NCBI RefSeq assembly: GCF_014654365.1
Contig: NZ_BNAY01000011.1
Location: 62,001-126,000, forward strand
Reading direction: 5' to 3'
From: Amycolatopsis oliviviridis
Lineage (GTDB): Bacteria > Actinomycetota > Actinomycetes > Mycobacteriales > Pseudonocardiaceae
Length of the DNA: 64,000 nucleotides
Shown here in pieces: positions 23,995 to 32,353 of this stretch; the stretch's first letter is position 1, and every line of letters begins with the position of its first letter. The notes under the pieces were generated by a model that saw nothing but the letters and a program-made list of their open reading frames with translations, searched no databases and was not told the DNA's origin. The position numbers were made by a program, and so were the translations under genes.

Positions 23995-24014
23995 AGTGAG
24001 CCGAATAGCTCACT
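23995..24014. promoter_or_regulatory. 7-bp inverted repeat in a divergent control region
   Basis: AGTGAGC (23995-24001) and GCTCACT (24008-24014) are perfect inverses around CGAATA. They lie 41 bases before the AraC-type gene at 24056 and between it and the divergent MmpS-like gene. It may be an operator for either. Confidence 0.35.
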
Positions 24015-24055
24015 TTGAGTGATCCTGCTGCCTGGTTCTGTCGTAGGCCGGGGGC

Positions 24056-24775
24056 ATGATGGCGATCGTGTATCGGGAGACGACGGCACCCGGCGAGTTA
24101 CGCGGCGTGGTGCGCTGCCTGTGGGAGGACGCGGGCCTGGCGCCGAAGCGGATCGTGCCCGACGGCTGCGTCGACCTGGTGAGATGCGGCGACGACGTCT
24201 TCGTCGCCGGGCCGGACACGACGGCCTGGACCTGGGAGACGCCGCCCGGCACCGAGGCATCCGGCGTGCGGTTCGAGCCCGGCCGGGCGCGTGACGTCCT
24301 GGGGCTGGGCGCCGACGAACTGCGCGATCAGCGCGTCCCTCTCGGCGACCTCTGGGGCAAGGAAGGCGAGTCGCTGGCCGAGCGCGTGCTCGGCGGCGCC
24401 GTTTCGCTGACCGACGTCGTCTCACGACGCCGGGCGGACGGCGCCGACCCGGAAGTCTCGGAACTGATCACCCGGCTCGACGGCGGCGTCCCCCGGGTTT
24501 CCGCCGCGCTGGACCGGTTCACGACCGGGGAACGGCAGTTACGGCGCCGGTTCACCCTCGCGGTCGGCTACGGACCGGCGACCTATCTGCGGGTCACCCG
24601 GTTCCAGCGGGCCATCGGCCTCGCGCCGACGGCGCCGGATCTCGCTTCGCTGGCGTTCTCGGCGGGCTACGCCGACCAAGCCCACCTGAGCCGGGATTGC
24701 CGGGAATTCGCCGGGGTTCAGGCGAGGGAGTTCTTCCGCGCCAAGAAGTGGGATATGTCCATTGTGGACCGGTAA
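24056..24775 (+). CDS. AraC-family regulator with DUF6597-like N-terminal domain
   Basis: A 239-residue protein; ATG 24056 or 24059 is possible. TAGGCC at 24044-24049 is six bases upstream of 24056, suggesting a leaderless start. Residues 1-95 resemble the DUF6597 sensory domain (RETTAPGELRGVVRCLWE, RIVPDGCVDLV). Residues 140-235 are an AraC domain with RQLRRRFTLAVGYGPATYLR as the first reading helix and SLAFSAGYADQAHLSRDCREF as the second. The effector is unknown. Its last 58 bases overlap the 3' end of the convergent sugar kinase gene. Confidence 0.85.
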   Translation: MMAIVYRETTAPGELRGVVRCLWEDAGLAPKRIVPDGCVDLVRCGDDVFVAGPDTTAWTWETPPGTEASGVRFEPGRARDVLGLGADELRDQRVPLGDLWGKEGESLAERVLGGAVSLTDVVSRRRADGADPEVSELITRLDGGVPRVSAALDRFTTGERQLRRRFTLAVGYGPATYLRVTRFQRAIGLAPTAPDLASLAFSAGYADQAHLSRDCREFAGVQAREFFRAKKWDMSIVDR

Positions 24776-26226
24776 AGCGCGCGGTAGTGCGGATAGAACT
24801 CGTCGTAGACGTCGGCGTCCGCGCCGGGACGGACGACCTCGGCGACCGGGTTCCAGGCTTCGATATCCGGTTCCCTGCCCAGGGCCACGGACGCGAGAAC
24901 GGCGTTACCGAACGCCGCGCCGACGGTTTCCGCCGGGATCTCCTGCTCGATCCGCGCGACGTCGCTGACGATCCGCGTCCACACGCCGCCCTGTGTCCCG
25001 CCCCCGACGGCGACGAATCGCCGGGTGCCGCCACCGGCTTCGCGCATGGCTTCGAGGTTGTGCCGCACCCCGTACGCAGTCCCTTCCAGCGCCGCGCGGT
25101 ACAGATCGGCGCTGTCATGGGAAGTGGTGAGCCCGGCGATGACGCCCCGCGCGTCCGGATCCGGTATCGGCGTCCGTTCCCCGGCGAAGTACGGCAGCAT
25201 CAGCAAGCCGCGGCTGCCCGCCGGGACCTCGCCCGCCGCCGCGGCCAGTTCCCCGAACTCGCCGCCGACGAGTTCCCGCAGCCAGTCGGTGATCGCGCCG
25301 GACGTGGCCATCCCCGCGGCGAGTGAGTAGGTACCCGGGAACGCGCCGCGGGTCGTCCACAACCCCGGTCCGGGGCGGGGATCGGAGAGCACCTGGATCA
25401 GGAACATCGTGGTGCCGTACATGAGCATCGTGTCCCCGGGCGCGGTGACCCCGGCGCTCGTCGCCTCCGCCCAGGCGTCCACCGTGCCCGCCGTCACCGG
25501 GATCCCTTGCGGGAGGCCGGTTTCCGCGGCAGCCGCGGCAGTGACCGAGCCGACCACCTCGGTCGGCCAGGCGAGCCTGGGCAGCTCGACGCCGGGAACG
25601 ATCGCGGCGACCCGGTCCGGCGCCCACCGGGCCTCGCGCAGGTCGTACATCGGGTCGCATTGGCTCGCGGAATGATGATCGAGGACGTATTCGCCGGTCA
25701 GCCTCAGGACGAGGAACGAACTCGCCATCAAGAACAGCTTCGCGCGTTCGAACACCTCCGGCTCGTTCTTGGCCAGCCAGCGCCATTTCGGCCCGACGGC
25801 CTGCGAGCCGAGCGCGCTCCCGCCACGCTCCACAATGGATTCTTCGCCGAATTCCCGGTTGAGTTCACGGATTTCGTCATACGCGCGGGTGTCGACGCCG
25901 TAAAGGATCGCCGGGCGCAACGGTTTCCCGGAAGCGTCCGCGGGCAGGAGCACGGGGCCGATTCCACTGACCGACACTCCGATGATGGGATGATCCCCGG
26001 CGTCCGCCGAAAGTTCCCTTGCCAGTACGAGGAAGTCCTGCCACCACACGGTTTCGGCGTCGTGCTCGAACCAGCCCGGACGAGGCCTTGCGGTATCGTG
26101 TCGCCGGGATGCTCGCGCCACCACGGCGCCCCGGGAATCGACGAGGACGCCTTTGGAACTCGAGGTGCCGATGTCGATGCCGAGCACCAGGCCCGGTTCC
26201 CCCACGACACCCCCGAACTTTCCCAC
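24718..26226 (-). CDS. FGGY-family carbohydrate kinase
   Basis: A 502-residue ATP-dependent sugar or polyol kinase. The N-terminal phosphate-binding loop is LGIDIGTSSSKGVLVD. D245 or so in TAGTVDAWAEATSAG is the likely catalytic base. GTRRFVAVGGGTQGGVWTRIVSDV near 405 is the C-terminal FGGY adenosine-binding signature. The sugar cannot be named; xylulose, ribulose and gluconate kinases share this layout. It is divergent from a LacI-type repressor, with a perfect dyad between them, so it is probably induced by its own sugar. No transporter genes are adjacent. Confidence 0.9.
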   Translation of the reverse strand: MGKFGGVVGEPGLVLGIDIGTSSSKGVLVDSRGAVVARASRRHDTARPRPGWFEHDAETVWWQDFLVLARELSADAGDHPIIGVSVSGIGPVLLPADASGKPLRPAILYGVDTRAYDEIRELNREFGEESIVERGGSALGSQAVGPKWRWLAKNEPEVFERAKLFLMASSFLVLRLTGEYVLDHHSASQCDPMYDLREARWAPDRVAAIVPGVELPRLAWPTEVVGSVTAAAAAETGLPQGIPVTAGTVDAWAEATSAGVTAPGDTMLMYGTTMFLIQVLSDPRPGPGLWTTRGAFPGTYSLAAGMATSGAITDWLRELVGGEFGELAAAAGEVPAGSRGLLMLPYFAGERTPIPDPDARGVIAGLTTSHDSADLYRAALEGTAYGVRHNLEAMREAGGGTRRFVAVGGGTQGGVWTRIVSDVARIEQEIPAETVGAAFGNAVLASVALGREPDIEAWNPVAEVVRPGADADVYDEFYPHYRALYRSTMDISHFLARKNSLA

Positions 26227-26285
26227 ACGAGTAGCGCGATCAGCGGATGGTAACGATTGTCGGTCAAGCTATTCTTCCCGTGCGA

Positions 26286-26301
26286 AGGTGTCAAGACACC
26301 T
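26286..26301. promoter_or_regulatory. Operator-like dyad between the sugar kinase and lacI-type genes
   Basis: AGGTGTC, AA, GACACCT is a perfect 7+2+7 inverted repeat in the 93-base gap between the divergent kinase (start 26226) and regulator (start 26320). It is a likely binding site for the adjacent LacI protein, controlling both genes. Confidence 0.55.
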
Positions 26302-26319
26302 GCAGAAGGGGAGGTCACG

Positions 26320-27300
26320 GTGGCCACCATCAACGACGTGGCGGCGAAGGCCGGGGTTTCGACGGCGACCGTGTCGAGAACGCTCAACGGTAAGTCCACT
26401 GTGGACCCGGTACTCGCGGCACGGGTACAGGCCGCCGCCGCGGAATTGGGATATCACCCGAACGGGCTGGCGCGAAATCTGCGCCGTCAGGAGACCGCGG
26501 TACTCGCGCTCATCATCTCCGACGTGGAGAACCCGTTCTTCACCGCGATCGCCCGCGGCGTGGAGGACATCGCGCAGACCGCGGGCTACTCGGTGGTGCT
26601 GTGCAACGCCGACGACAACGAAGAGAAGGAGCGGCGCTACATCGACGTCGCCCTCCAGGAGCGGGTCGCCGGCGTGGTGCTCTCCCCCACCGGCCGGGCC
26701 ACCAACGTCGACCGGCTGACCGAACGCGGCACGCCCGTGGTCGCCGTCGACCGGCCACTGCTGGAGAACACCGGCGACCAGGTGCTGGTCGACACCCGGC
26801 TAGCCGCCCACGAGGCGACGCGGCACCTGCTCGACGGCGGCTACCGGCGGGTCGCCTGCGTCAGCGGTCCGCCCGGGGTCCGCACGGCCGAGGACCGGCT
26901 GGCCGGCTACACCGACGCCGTCGGCGTGGAGAACGCGCTCACGCGGCGCGCCGAGTTCCGCGCCGAGGGCGGCAGGCTCGCCGCGCTCAGCCTGCTCGAC
27001 GAGACTGAACCGCCGGACGCGCTGCTGGTCGGCAACAGCACCATGGCGATCGGCGTCCTGGAGGCGCTGGCCTCGCGTGGCCTGCGGTCGGGACAGGACG
27101 TGGGGATCGTGTCGTTCGACGACGCGCCGTGGACCACGCTGATCGATCCGCCGCTGACGGTGGTCGCCCAGCCCGCGAACGAGGTGGGCCGGGTCGCCGC
27201 CGAGCTGCTGCTGGCCCGGATCGGCGACAGCACGCGCAAGGCCACGACGACCACGTTGCAGGCGAAGCTGATCGTGCGCCGCAGTTCGCGGCGCGACTGA
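26320..27300 (+). CDS. LacI-family transcriptional repressor
   Basis: GTG 26320 is preceded by AAGGGGAGG and opens directly on the LacI helix-turn-helix, VATINDVAAKAGVSTATVSR, with the hinge-helix LNGKSTVDPVLAARV. This gives 326 residues, the usual family size. The periplasmic-binding-protein-like sensor follows, with LALIISDVENPFFTAIARGVED, RLAGYTDAVG and the conserved VGIVSFDDAPWTTLIDPPLT. It probably represses the divergent FGGY kinase and releases when its sugar or phosphosugar binds. Confidence 0.95.
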   Translation: MATINDVAAKAGVSTATVSRTLNGKSTVDPVLAARVQAAAAELGYHPNGLARNLRRQETAVLALIISDVENPFFTAIARGVEDIAQTAGYSVVLCNADDNEEKERRYIDVALQERVAGVVLSPTGRATNVDRLTERGTPVVAVDRPLLENTGDQVLVDTRLAAHEATRHLLDGGYRRVACVSGPPGVRTAEDRLAGYTDAVGVENALTRRAEFRAEGGRLAALSLLDETEPPDALLVGNSTMAIGVLEALASRGLRSGQDVGIVSFDDAPWTTLIDPPLTVVAQPANEVGRVAAELLLARIGDSTRKATTTTLQAKLIVRRSSRRD

Positions 27301-27327
27301 CCTCGGAGATCCCGGGTACACGACGTG

Positions 27328-27359
27328 CCTGGGCGACCGGTTCGCACCGGCCGCCCAGG
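27328..27359 (+). terminator. Hairpin after the lacI-type gene
   Basis: CCTGGGCG plus ACCGG pairs with CCGG plus CCGCCCAGG across TTCGCA. It begins 28 bases after the stop. No T-run follows. Confidence 0.6.
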
Positions 27360-27420
27360 AACGCCCCACCCCCTTGTTCCCCCAAGCCGGCCCCACACCA
27401 GCCGGGTTCTCCGAAGCGGT

Positions 27421-27450
27421 GGTAAGAAATCGATTACCTTTCGGAAGGTA
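27421..27450. promoter_or_regulatory. Nested inverted repeats in the 334-base gap before the RES module
   Basis: GGTAA-N8-TTACC (27421-27438) overlaps TACCTT-TCGG-AAGGTA (27435-27450), both perfect. They lie 185 bases before the antitoxin-like gene. The rest of 27301-27634 holds the lacI-type terminator and, at 27622-27627, TACTCT, a likely -10 seven bases before ATG 27635. The dyads could be operator sites of an unknown regulator. Confidence 0.35.
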
Positions 27451-27634
27451 AGTTCCCTCATACGACCTGTCAAGCCGAATTCCTGGACAAGCTCGCCCGA
27501 TCCGGGCACACTATGGCGACATTGCCTACTGCGCGTGTGTGATTCCGTGCACTCTGTGTTCATCTCTGGTGAATTCCCCCACGAAACCGAGATGAGACCG
27601 CACGAACCCGCACAGACGAGTTACTCTAGGCGCT

Positions 27635-28216
27635 ATGTCGATAGCGCTCGAGAACGTCCTCGCCAAGGCGGGCCTGAAGGTCGACGCCGACGAGTTCCTG
27701 ACTCTCGTCGAGGACGCCGCGCGGAGGCTCTCCCCGCCGAACCCCGATCCGTCGCACTATTTCTCGGCGGACCAGCGGGCCGCGCTCACCGACGTAGGCC
27801 TGGACCTCTCACCCCGCAGCGAGGACGAACCGGACTTCCGTGCCCGCACGGTCGCCGCGCACGCCGTTCTCGCCGATTCGGCGCTGAGCGTGCTGGAAGC
27901 GGCGAAGACCCTCGGCGTGGACGACAGCCGCATCCGCCACCGCCTGAAGGAGGGCAGGCTCACCGGCTGGAAGGACCAGGGCTGGCGGCTGCCCGCCTGG
28001 CAGTTCACCGGTTCCGGGGTACTGCCCGGTCTGGAGATCGTGCTGCGCGCCGTGCCCGAAGACCAGCCCGCGCTCGTCGTCGCCGCGTTCATGAGCACCC
28101 CGCAGTCCGATCTGGTGATCAACGACCACCCCGCCACTCCCCGCCAATGGCTGCTCTCCGGCGGCGACCCCGAACATGTTGCAAGACTGGTGGCCACGCT
28201 CGGCCTCCCGTTCTAA
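27635..28216 (+). CDS. Antitoxin-like DNA-binding protein paired with a RES toxin
   Basis: A 193-residue protein, probably leaderless (TACTCT seven bases upstream). Residues 75-125 hold an excisionase-like helix-turn-helix (SVLEAAKTLGVDDSRIRHRL) and a wing (GRLTGWKDQGWRLPAWQF). The C-terminal part, DLVINDHPATPRQWLLSGGD then PEHVARLVATL, resembles the MbcA/ParS/Xre toxin-binding domain that caps RES toxins. It precedes the RES gene by 98 bases. It probably binds its own promoter and neutralises the RES enzyme. The antitoxin reading is inferred from this domain and the partner. Confidence 0.75.
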   Translation: MSIALENVLAKAGLKVDADEFLTLVEDAARRLSPPNPDPSHYFSADQRAALTDVGLDLSPRSEDEPDFRARTVAAHAVLADSALSVLEAAKTLGVDDSRIRHRLKEGRLTGWKDQGWRLPAWQFTGSGVLPGLEIVLRAVPEDQPALVVAAFMSTPQSDLVINDHPATPRQWLLSGGDPEHVARLVATLGLPF

Positions 28217-28314
28217 GGTGTTCTGCCCGACGACGGAAAATTTCAGTCGGGGGTAGGCCGTAGGCTGACCCCATCGAGCAAGATCACCCGACAAGGACGG
28301 ACGACTCCCGAGGT

Positions 28315-28971
28315 ATGGCCCGGCTCCCCCTGCCGCCCGCGCGCTCTGTCCTGGTCAAGGAGCTGCACCGCACCAACGACGTGGTGACGGTGCACCCCGG
28401 CACCAGGCTGGTCAGGATCTTCACCGCGCACGGCAACCACCCCCAGCAGTGGAATTCGTTCCGCTACAGCGGACCGCTCCCGCACGGCCGTTTCGACCCG
28501 CAGACGCCGGGTCGTGGCGGACGCCCGGTCACCGACCCCGGGAACGGCGTCCTGTACTTCGGCCTCACCGTGCGCACCAGCATCGCGGAGGTCTTCCAGA
28601 CCACGTCGACGGTCGACCGCAAATCCCGCGGCCCGCGCCTGGTCGTCGTCCGGCCGACCCGCACGCTGCGGCTGCTCGACCTCGCCGGCCTGTGGCCGAC
28701 CCGCGTCGGTGCCTCGCAGGAGATCTCCAGCGGCCCGAAGAAGATCACGCAGGCCTGGGCGCGCGCCATCCGCGCCGCTTTCGGCGACCTCGACGGCGTC
28801 TGGTATCGGTCTTCCATGGACTCCGGCGGTCCCGCGCTCGCGCTGTGGGACCCGCCTGCCGGGAACTCGCTCCCGGTCGCGCCGGACGTCCTGCTCCCCC
28901 TCGACCACCCGGGGCTCGACGTCCCGCTGGGCCGGGTGTGCGAGGAGCTGAACTACACGCTCCTCAGCTGA
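28315..28971 (+). CDS. RES-domain protein, probable NAD+-degrading toxin
   Basis: A 218-residue protein matching the RES domain, named for conserved Arg, Glu and Ser. These are visible as TRLVRIFTAHGNHP with FRYSGPLPHGRFDP (arginines), TSIAEVFQTTSTVD (glutamate), and WYRSSMDSGGPALALWD (serine). RES toxins such as MbcT of Mycobacterium tuberculosis break down NAD+ and stop growth unless the Xre-type partner is bound. The gene may also have its own promoter (TAGGCT at 28261-28266). ATG 28315 has a weak ribosome-binding site, so the start is not certain. At 218 residues it is longer than many RES toxins, and it may be a housekeeping relative. Confidence 0.8.
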   Translation: MARLPLPPARSVLVKELHRTNDVVTVHPGTRLVRIFTAHGNHPQQWNSFRYSGPLPHGRFDPQTPGRGGRPVTDPGNGVLYFGLTVRTSIAEVFQTTSTVDRKSRGPRLVVVRPTRTLRLLDLAGLWPTRVGASQEISSGPKKITQAWARAIRAAFGDLDGVWYRSSMDSGGPALALWDPPAGNSLPVAPDVLLPLDHPGLDVPLGRVCEELNYTLLS

Positions 28972-28979
28972 CCTCTCGT

Positions 28980-29032
28980 GCAATGAAGGGGCCTTTCATA
29001 GCAAATTTTGCTATGAAAGGCCCCTTCATTGC
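28980..29032. repeat. 53-bp near-perfect hairpin between convergent genes
   Basis: A 26-base arm (28980-29005), beginning GCAATGAAGGGGCC, is the perfect inverse of 29007-29032, with one central T. It starts nine bases after the RES stop and ends 18 bases before the S9 peptidase stop on the other strand. The position suits a bidirectional terminator. The sequence type also looks like a dispersed genomic palindrome of Amycolatopsis. Confidence 0.8.
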
Positions 29033-29050
29033 GGTCCGGTGACCCGAAGA

Positions 29051-31012
29051 TCAGAGGTGCCGGCCCCACCACTGGAGCACGGCGTCGAACCGCTGCACCC
29101 GGTGCCGCGGCTGCCCCGAGCGCGTGAGTTCGTGCCCCTCACCGGGGAACAGCAGGAATTCCGCGGGAGCCCCGTTCTTCCGCAGCGCCACGTACATCTG
29201 CTGCGCCTGCTCCAGCGGGCAGCGCCAGTCCTGCTCGGAATGCGCGACCATGAACGGGATCTCGATCTTCCCCGCGTAGTACAGCGGGCTGCGCTTGCGA
29301 AGTTCCTCGTGGTCGTCGGCGACGTAACCGCCGGCGAAGAACCAGCCGATGTCGGAACTGCCGAGGAACGAATCCCAGGCGTTGACCGCGCGCTCGCTCC
29401 ACGCGGCGCGGAACCGGCCACCGTGGTGCGCGGCGAGCCAGCTGGTCATGAAACCACCGTACGAGCCGCCCATCACGCCGACCCGGTCACCGTCCAAATC
29501 GGACAGTTTGAGCGCTTCGTCCAGCAGTGCCAGCAGATCGTCCGCGTCCACGGTGCCGAGACCGCCGACGATGCTGCGGCCGTGGCTCTCGCCGTAGCCC
29601 GCGGAACCGCGCGGGTTCCCCAGCACGACGGCGTAGCCCGCGTCGGCGAGTACTTGCGCCTCGTCGAAGACCTTCCACTCGTACGGGGCGAACGGTCCAC
29701 CGTGGATCATCAGGACCACGGGATGCGGCCCCTCGCCCTCGGGCCGGACGAGCCAGCCGTGCACCGGGTAGCCGTCGGGCGCGGTCGCGTCCAGCTCCTC
29801 CAGCGGCCGGATCCCGCTGTCCCGCAACGCCTTCGCGTAATCGGTGAGCACGCGGGGTTCCTCGCCTGACAACAGGACGACGTCGCCGAAGCTCTCGGGC
29901 GTCCCGATCACCGCGGCGATCCGTTCGCCGTCGAGGGAGAACGACCGCACCACGGCGAACTCGCCCGCCAGGTACCGCAAGGATTTCAGCTCGGACAGTT
30001 CGCCGTCGAGCGGCACGGCGCGCAACTCGGCGGAGCCGCGGGTACGGACCACGACGAGCACCTCGTCGCCGAGGACGGCCGGAGGACCGGCCGAACTGTC
30101 GCAGTCCACCGTCTCGATGTCGGTCAGCCGCCGCGCGGTCGAGGGTTCGCCGCCGGAGGGCCACGGCGCGTGCCAGAGCCCGGTGTTGCGGGCGATCTCC
30201 TCCAAGCCCGGGAATTCGGTGCCGTAGAACAGGATCGACCCGTCCGAGGTTACCACCGGCTTGGCCGCGGTACCCAGGGTCCGGACCAGCAGCCGGGGTT
30301 CGCCGCCCGCGGCGGGCACGGCGTAGACGTCCGACCGGATGGTGTCCTCGGCGGCCCAGTCGCGGGGCGCGACGAACAGGACGGACTCGCCGTCGGCCGT
30401 CCACGAGGGATACTCGACGTCGACCCGGTCATCGGTCAGCGGTGCCGGATCTCCGGGCGTGGCCTCGTCCAGCGCGGCGACGGCGTCCACGACGAACAGT
30501 CGTTGTGGACGGTCGTTGAGGAAACCCGAGTCGTCGACCCGGTAGAAGAGGTTCGTGATGTGCCGCGGGGCTTCTTCGCCCGGCTCCGGGGTTTCGCCGT
30601 CCGCGTTCTCCGTGCCGTAGCGGCCCGGCTCGGGGATCCGGGCGACGAAGGCGATCCGGCGCGAATCGGGTGCCCAGACCGGGGCGCCCGCGCCGAGGGG
30701 CAGGTCGGTGATCCGCTTCGCGTCTCCCCCGGCCGCCGCGATCACGTGCACCTGCGGCCTGGCCTCGCGTCCGGAGCCCTCCCCCGCCCGGAGGAAGGCG
30801 ACCCACCGGCCGTCCGGGGAGATGACGGGGGCGGAATCCCGGGTCCCGTGGGTCCAGGGTCCTTCCCCGCCACCGTCCGGGTCGACCCGGCGCAGGCCGC
30901 CGCGGTAGCTGTTCGTCTTCAGATCAGGCCTGCTCACGGCGGTGAGCAGCAGGTCTCCGCGCAGCGCGGGGAGACCGGGGACCGCCAGGGCTTCGATGTC
31001 AACGGGACGCAC
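29051..31012 (-). CDS. S9-family prolyl-oligopeptidase-like peptidase
   Basis: A 653-residue serine peptidase. The N-terminal 400 residues are WD/TolB-like repeats of a beta-propeller (SPDGRWVAFLRAGEG, WAPDSRRIAFVAR, WTADGESVLFVAP). The alpha/beta-hydrolase domain follows: HGGPF oxyanion region, nucleophile S517 in GGSYGGFMTSWL, Asp in AHSEQDWRCPLEQAQ, and His in PGEGHELTRSGQP. This is the acylaminoacyl-peptidase/dipeptidyl-peptidase layout, and the enzyme would cleave short or N-acylated peptides. No signal peptide, so it is cytosolic. TerC lies upstream on the same strand with a 30-base gap. Confidence 0.93.
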   Translation of the reverse strand: MRPVDIEALAVPGLPALRGDLLLTAVSRPDLKTNSYRGGLRRVDPDGGGEGPWTHGTRDSAPVISPDGRWVAFLRAGEGSGREARPQVHVIAAAGGDAKRITDLPLGAGAPVWAPDSRRIAFVARIPEPGRYGTENADGETPEPGEEAPRHITNLFYRVDDSGFLNDRPQRLFVVDAVAALDEATPGDPAPLTDDRVDVEYPSWTADGESVLFVAPRDWAAEDTIRSDVYAVPAAGGEPRLLVRTLGTAAKPVVTSDGSILFYGTEFPGLEEIARNTGLWHAPWPSGGEPSTARRLTDIETVDCDSSAGPPAVLGDEVLVVVRTRGSAELRAVPLDGELSELKSLRYLAGEFAVVRSFSLDGERIAAVIGTPESFGDVVLLSGEEPRVLTDYAKALRDSGIRPLEELDATAPDGYPVHGWLVRPEGEGPHPVVLMIHGGPFAPYEWKVFDEAQVLADAGYAVVLGNPRGSAGYGESHGRSIVGGLGTVDADDLLALLDEALKLSDLDGDRVGVMGGSYGGFMTSWLAAHHGGRFRAAWSERAVNAWDSFLGSSDIGWFFAGGYVADDHEELRKRSPLYYAGKIEIPFMVAHSEQDWRCPLEQAQQMYVALRKNGAPAEFLLFPGEGHELTRSGQPRHRVQRFDAVLQWWGRHL

Positions 31013-31042
31013 GGCCCCGACGGTACCCGATCCTTAGCAGTT

Positions 31043-32017
31043 CTAACTACTGATCGAAGACTCCTGCTCAGCGGCTTCGAGCTTCTTGGCCTTCGCGAGG
31101 CTGGCCAGCGTCGTCACGGTCAGGACCACGACGATGACACCCAGGGAGACCCAGTTGTTGATGTCCAGCCAGTCCGGCACGACGTGGTACTCGTGCAGCG
31201 CGTGCAGGAACAGCTTGGCGCCGATGAAGGCGAGGATCACCGCGAGGCCGTAGGACAGGTACACCAGCTTGGTGACCAGGCCACCGAGCAGGAAGTACAG
31301 CTGGCGCAGGCCCATCAGCGCGAACGCGTTGGCGGTGAAGACCAGGAAGGCCTCCTGCGTGATCCCGAAGATCGCCGGGATCGAGTCGACGGCGAACAGC
31401 AGGTCCGCGCTGCCGATCGCGACGATCACCAGGAACATCGGGGTGATCCAGCGCTTGCCGTCCTTCTTCACGAAGGACTTGTGCCCGTGCCACTCGTTGG
31501 TGACCGGGAAGAGCTTGCGCACCCAGCGGGTGAGCGCGTTCTCCTCGTACTCCTCTTCTTCGTCCTTGTTGCGGATCATGCTGATCGCGGTCCAGATGAG
31601 GACGGCGCCGAAGAGGAAGAAGACCCAGACGAACTGCGCGATCAGCGCGGCGCCCACGGCGATGAACACGCTGCGCATGGCGAGCGCGAGCAGGATGCCG
31701 ATCAGCAGCACGCGGTGCTGGTGGATCGCGGGCACCTTGAACGACGTCATGATGATCATGAAGATGAACAGGTTGTCGACGCTCAGCGAGTACTCGGTGA
31801 TGTACCCGGTGAAGAACTGGACCCCCGGGTCGTGTCCGGCGAAGACCCAGACACCGACGCCGAACGCCACGGCAACGGCGACGTAGAAGATGACCCACCG
31901 GGCGGCTTCGCCGGTGGTGACCTCATGCGGCTTGCGATCGACGATGACCAGGTCGAGTGCGATCAGCGCGAGCAGACCACCGACCGTGGCGATCCATAGC
32001 CACAGGGGAACAGACAT
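31043..32017 (-). CDS. TerC-family membrane protein, probable Mn2+ exporter
   Basis: Start ATG 32017 has GGAGGG eight or nine bases upstream; an in-frame start at 32050 would fall in the riboswitch tail. The 324-residue product has about nine membrane helices and the TerC landmarks: ALIALDLVIVDRKPHEV, TGYITEYSLSVDNLFIFMII with acidic residues in the membrane, and AVDSIPAIFGITQEAFLVFTANAFALMGLRQLYFLL. TerC proteins are linked to Mn2+ export and metal loading of exported proteins. The yybP-ykoY riboswitch directly upstream supports a manganese role rather than tellurite resistance, and none of the other ter genes are present. Confidence 0.93.
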   Translation of the reverse strand: MSVPLWLWIATVGGLLALIALDLVIVDRKPHEVTTGEAARWVIFYVAVAVAFGVGVWVFAGHDPGVQFFTGYITEYSLSVDNLFIFMIIMTSFKVPAIHQHRVLLIGILLALAMRSVFIAVGAALIAQFVWVFFLFGAVLIWTAISMIRNKDEEEEYEENALTRWVRKLFPVTNEWHGHKSFVKKDGKRWITPMFLVIVAIGSADLLFAVDSIPAIFGITQEAFLVFTANAFALMGLRQLYFLLGGLVTKLVYLSYGLAVILAFIGAKLFLHALHEYHVVPDWLDINNWVSLGVIVVVLTVTTLASLAKAKKLEAAEQESSISS

Positions 32018-32054
32018 GTAACCAACCCTCCGGATAGTGCACAGCAGCAACTAA

Positions 32055-32152
32055 CCGGAGGTCTCTTCCGCCGGTGCGAAACCGGCCGACGGTGCCGGGG
32101 GCCTGTGAAGACCACCGTGCTGACGACACCGCCGCGAAGGAATACTCCCCTC
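32055..32152 (-). promoter_or_regulatory. yybP-ykoY (manganese) riboswitch upstream of terC
   Basis: Read on the minus strand, the element starts with GGGGAGTATTCC (32150-32139) and ends with CGGAAGAGACCTCCGG (32070-32055), the conserved 5' and 3' blocks of actinobacterial yybP-ykoY RNAs. Between them lie GTCGTCAGCACGG and an ACCGTCGGCCGG...CACCGGCGG pairing. It sits 38 bases before terC. Binding Mn2+ is expected to turn on terC expression. The surrounding gap 32018-32353 otherwise holds the divergent promoter of the hydrolase-ABC gene. Confidence 0.85.
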
Positions 32153-32353
32153 ACAGCTGGTCCAGTTTGACCTGTCTGTACGCATGACGCCAGTTAAGGT
32201 TGCCCTTGTCACCAAGATGGTCGCGTAACTCCCGTCACACTGACCTCATTTTTCCTCCTTGAGTACCCGTTCTGATGGTGTGGCAACCCTCGCTTGTGTG
32301 GTCCGCGTGAGCTGGACGAGTGACTCTCAGGTTCGGTGAAATACGGTCGTTCC

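Noticed and set aside
31043..32017. Tellurite-resistance operon
   Set aside because: Only a lone TerC homologue is present, and its leader is a manganese riboswitch; no terB, terD, terE or terF was found.
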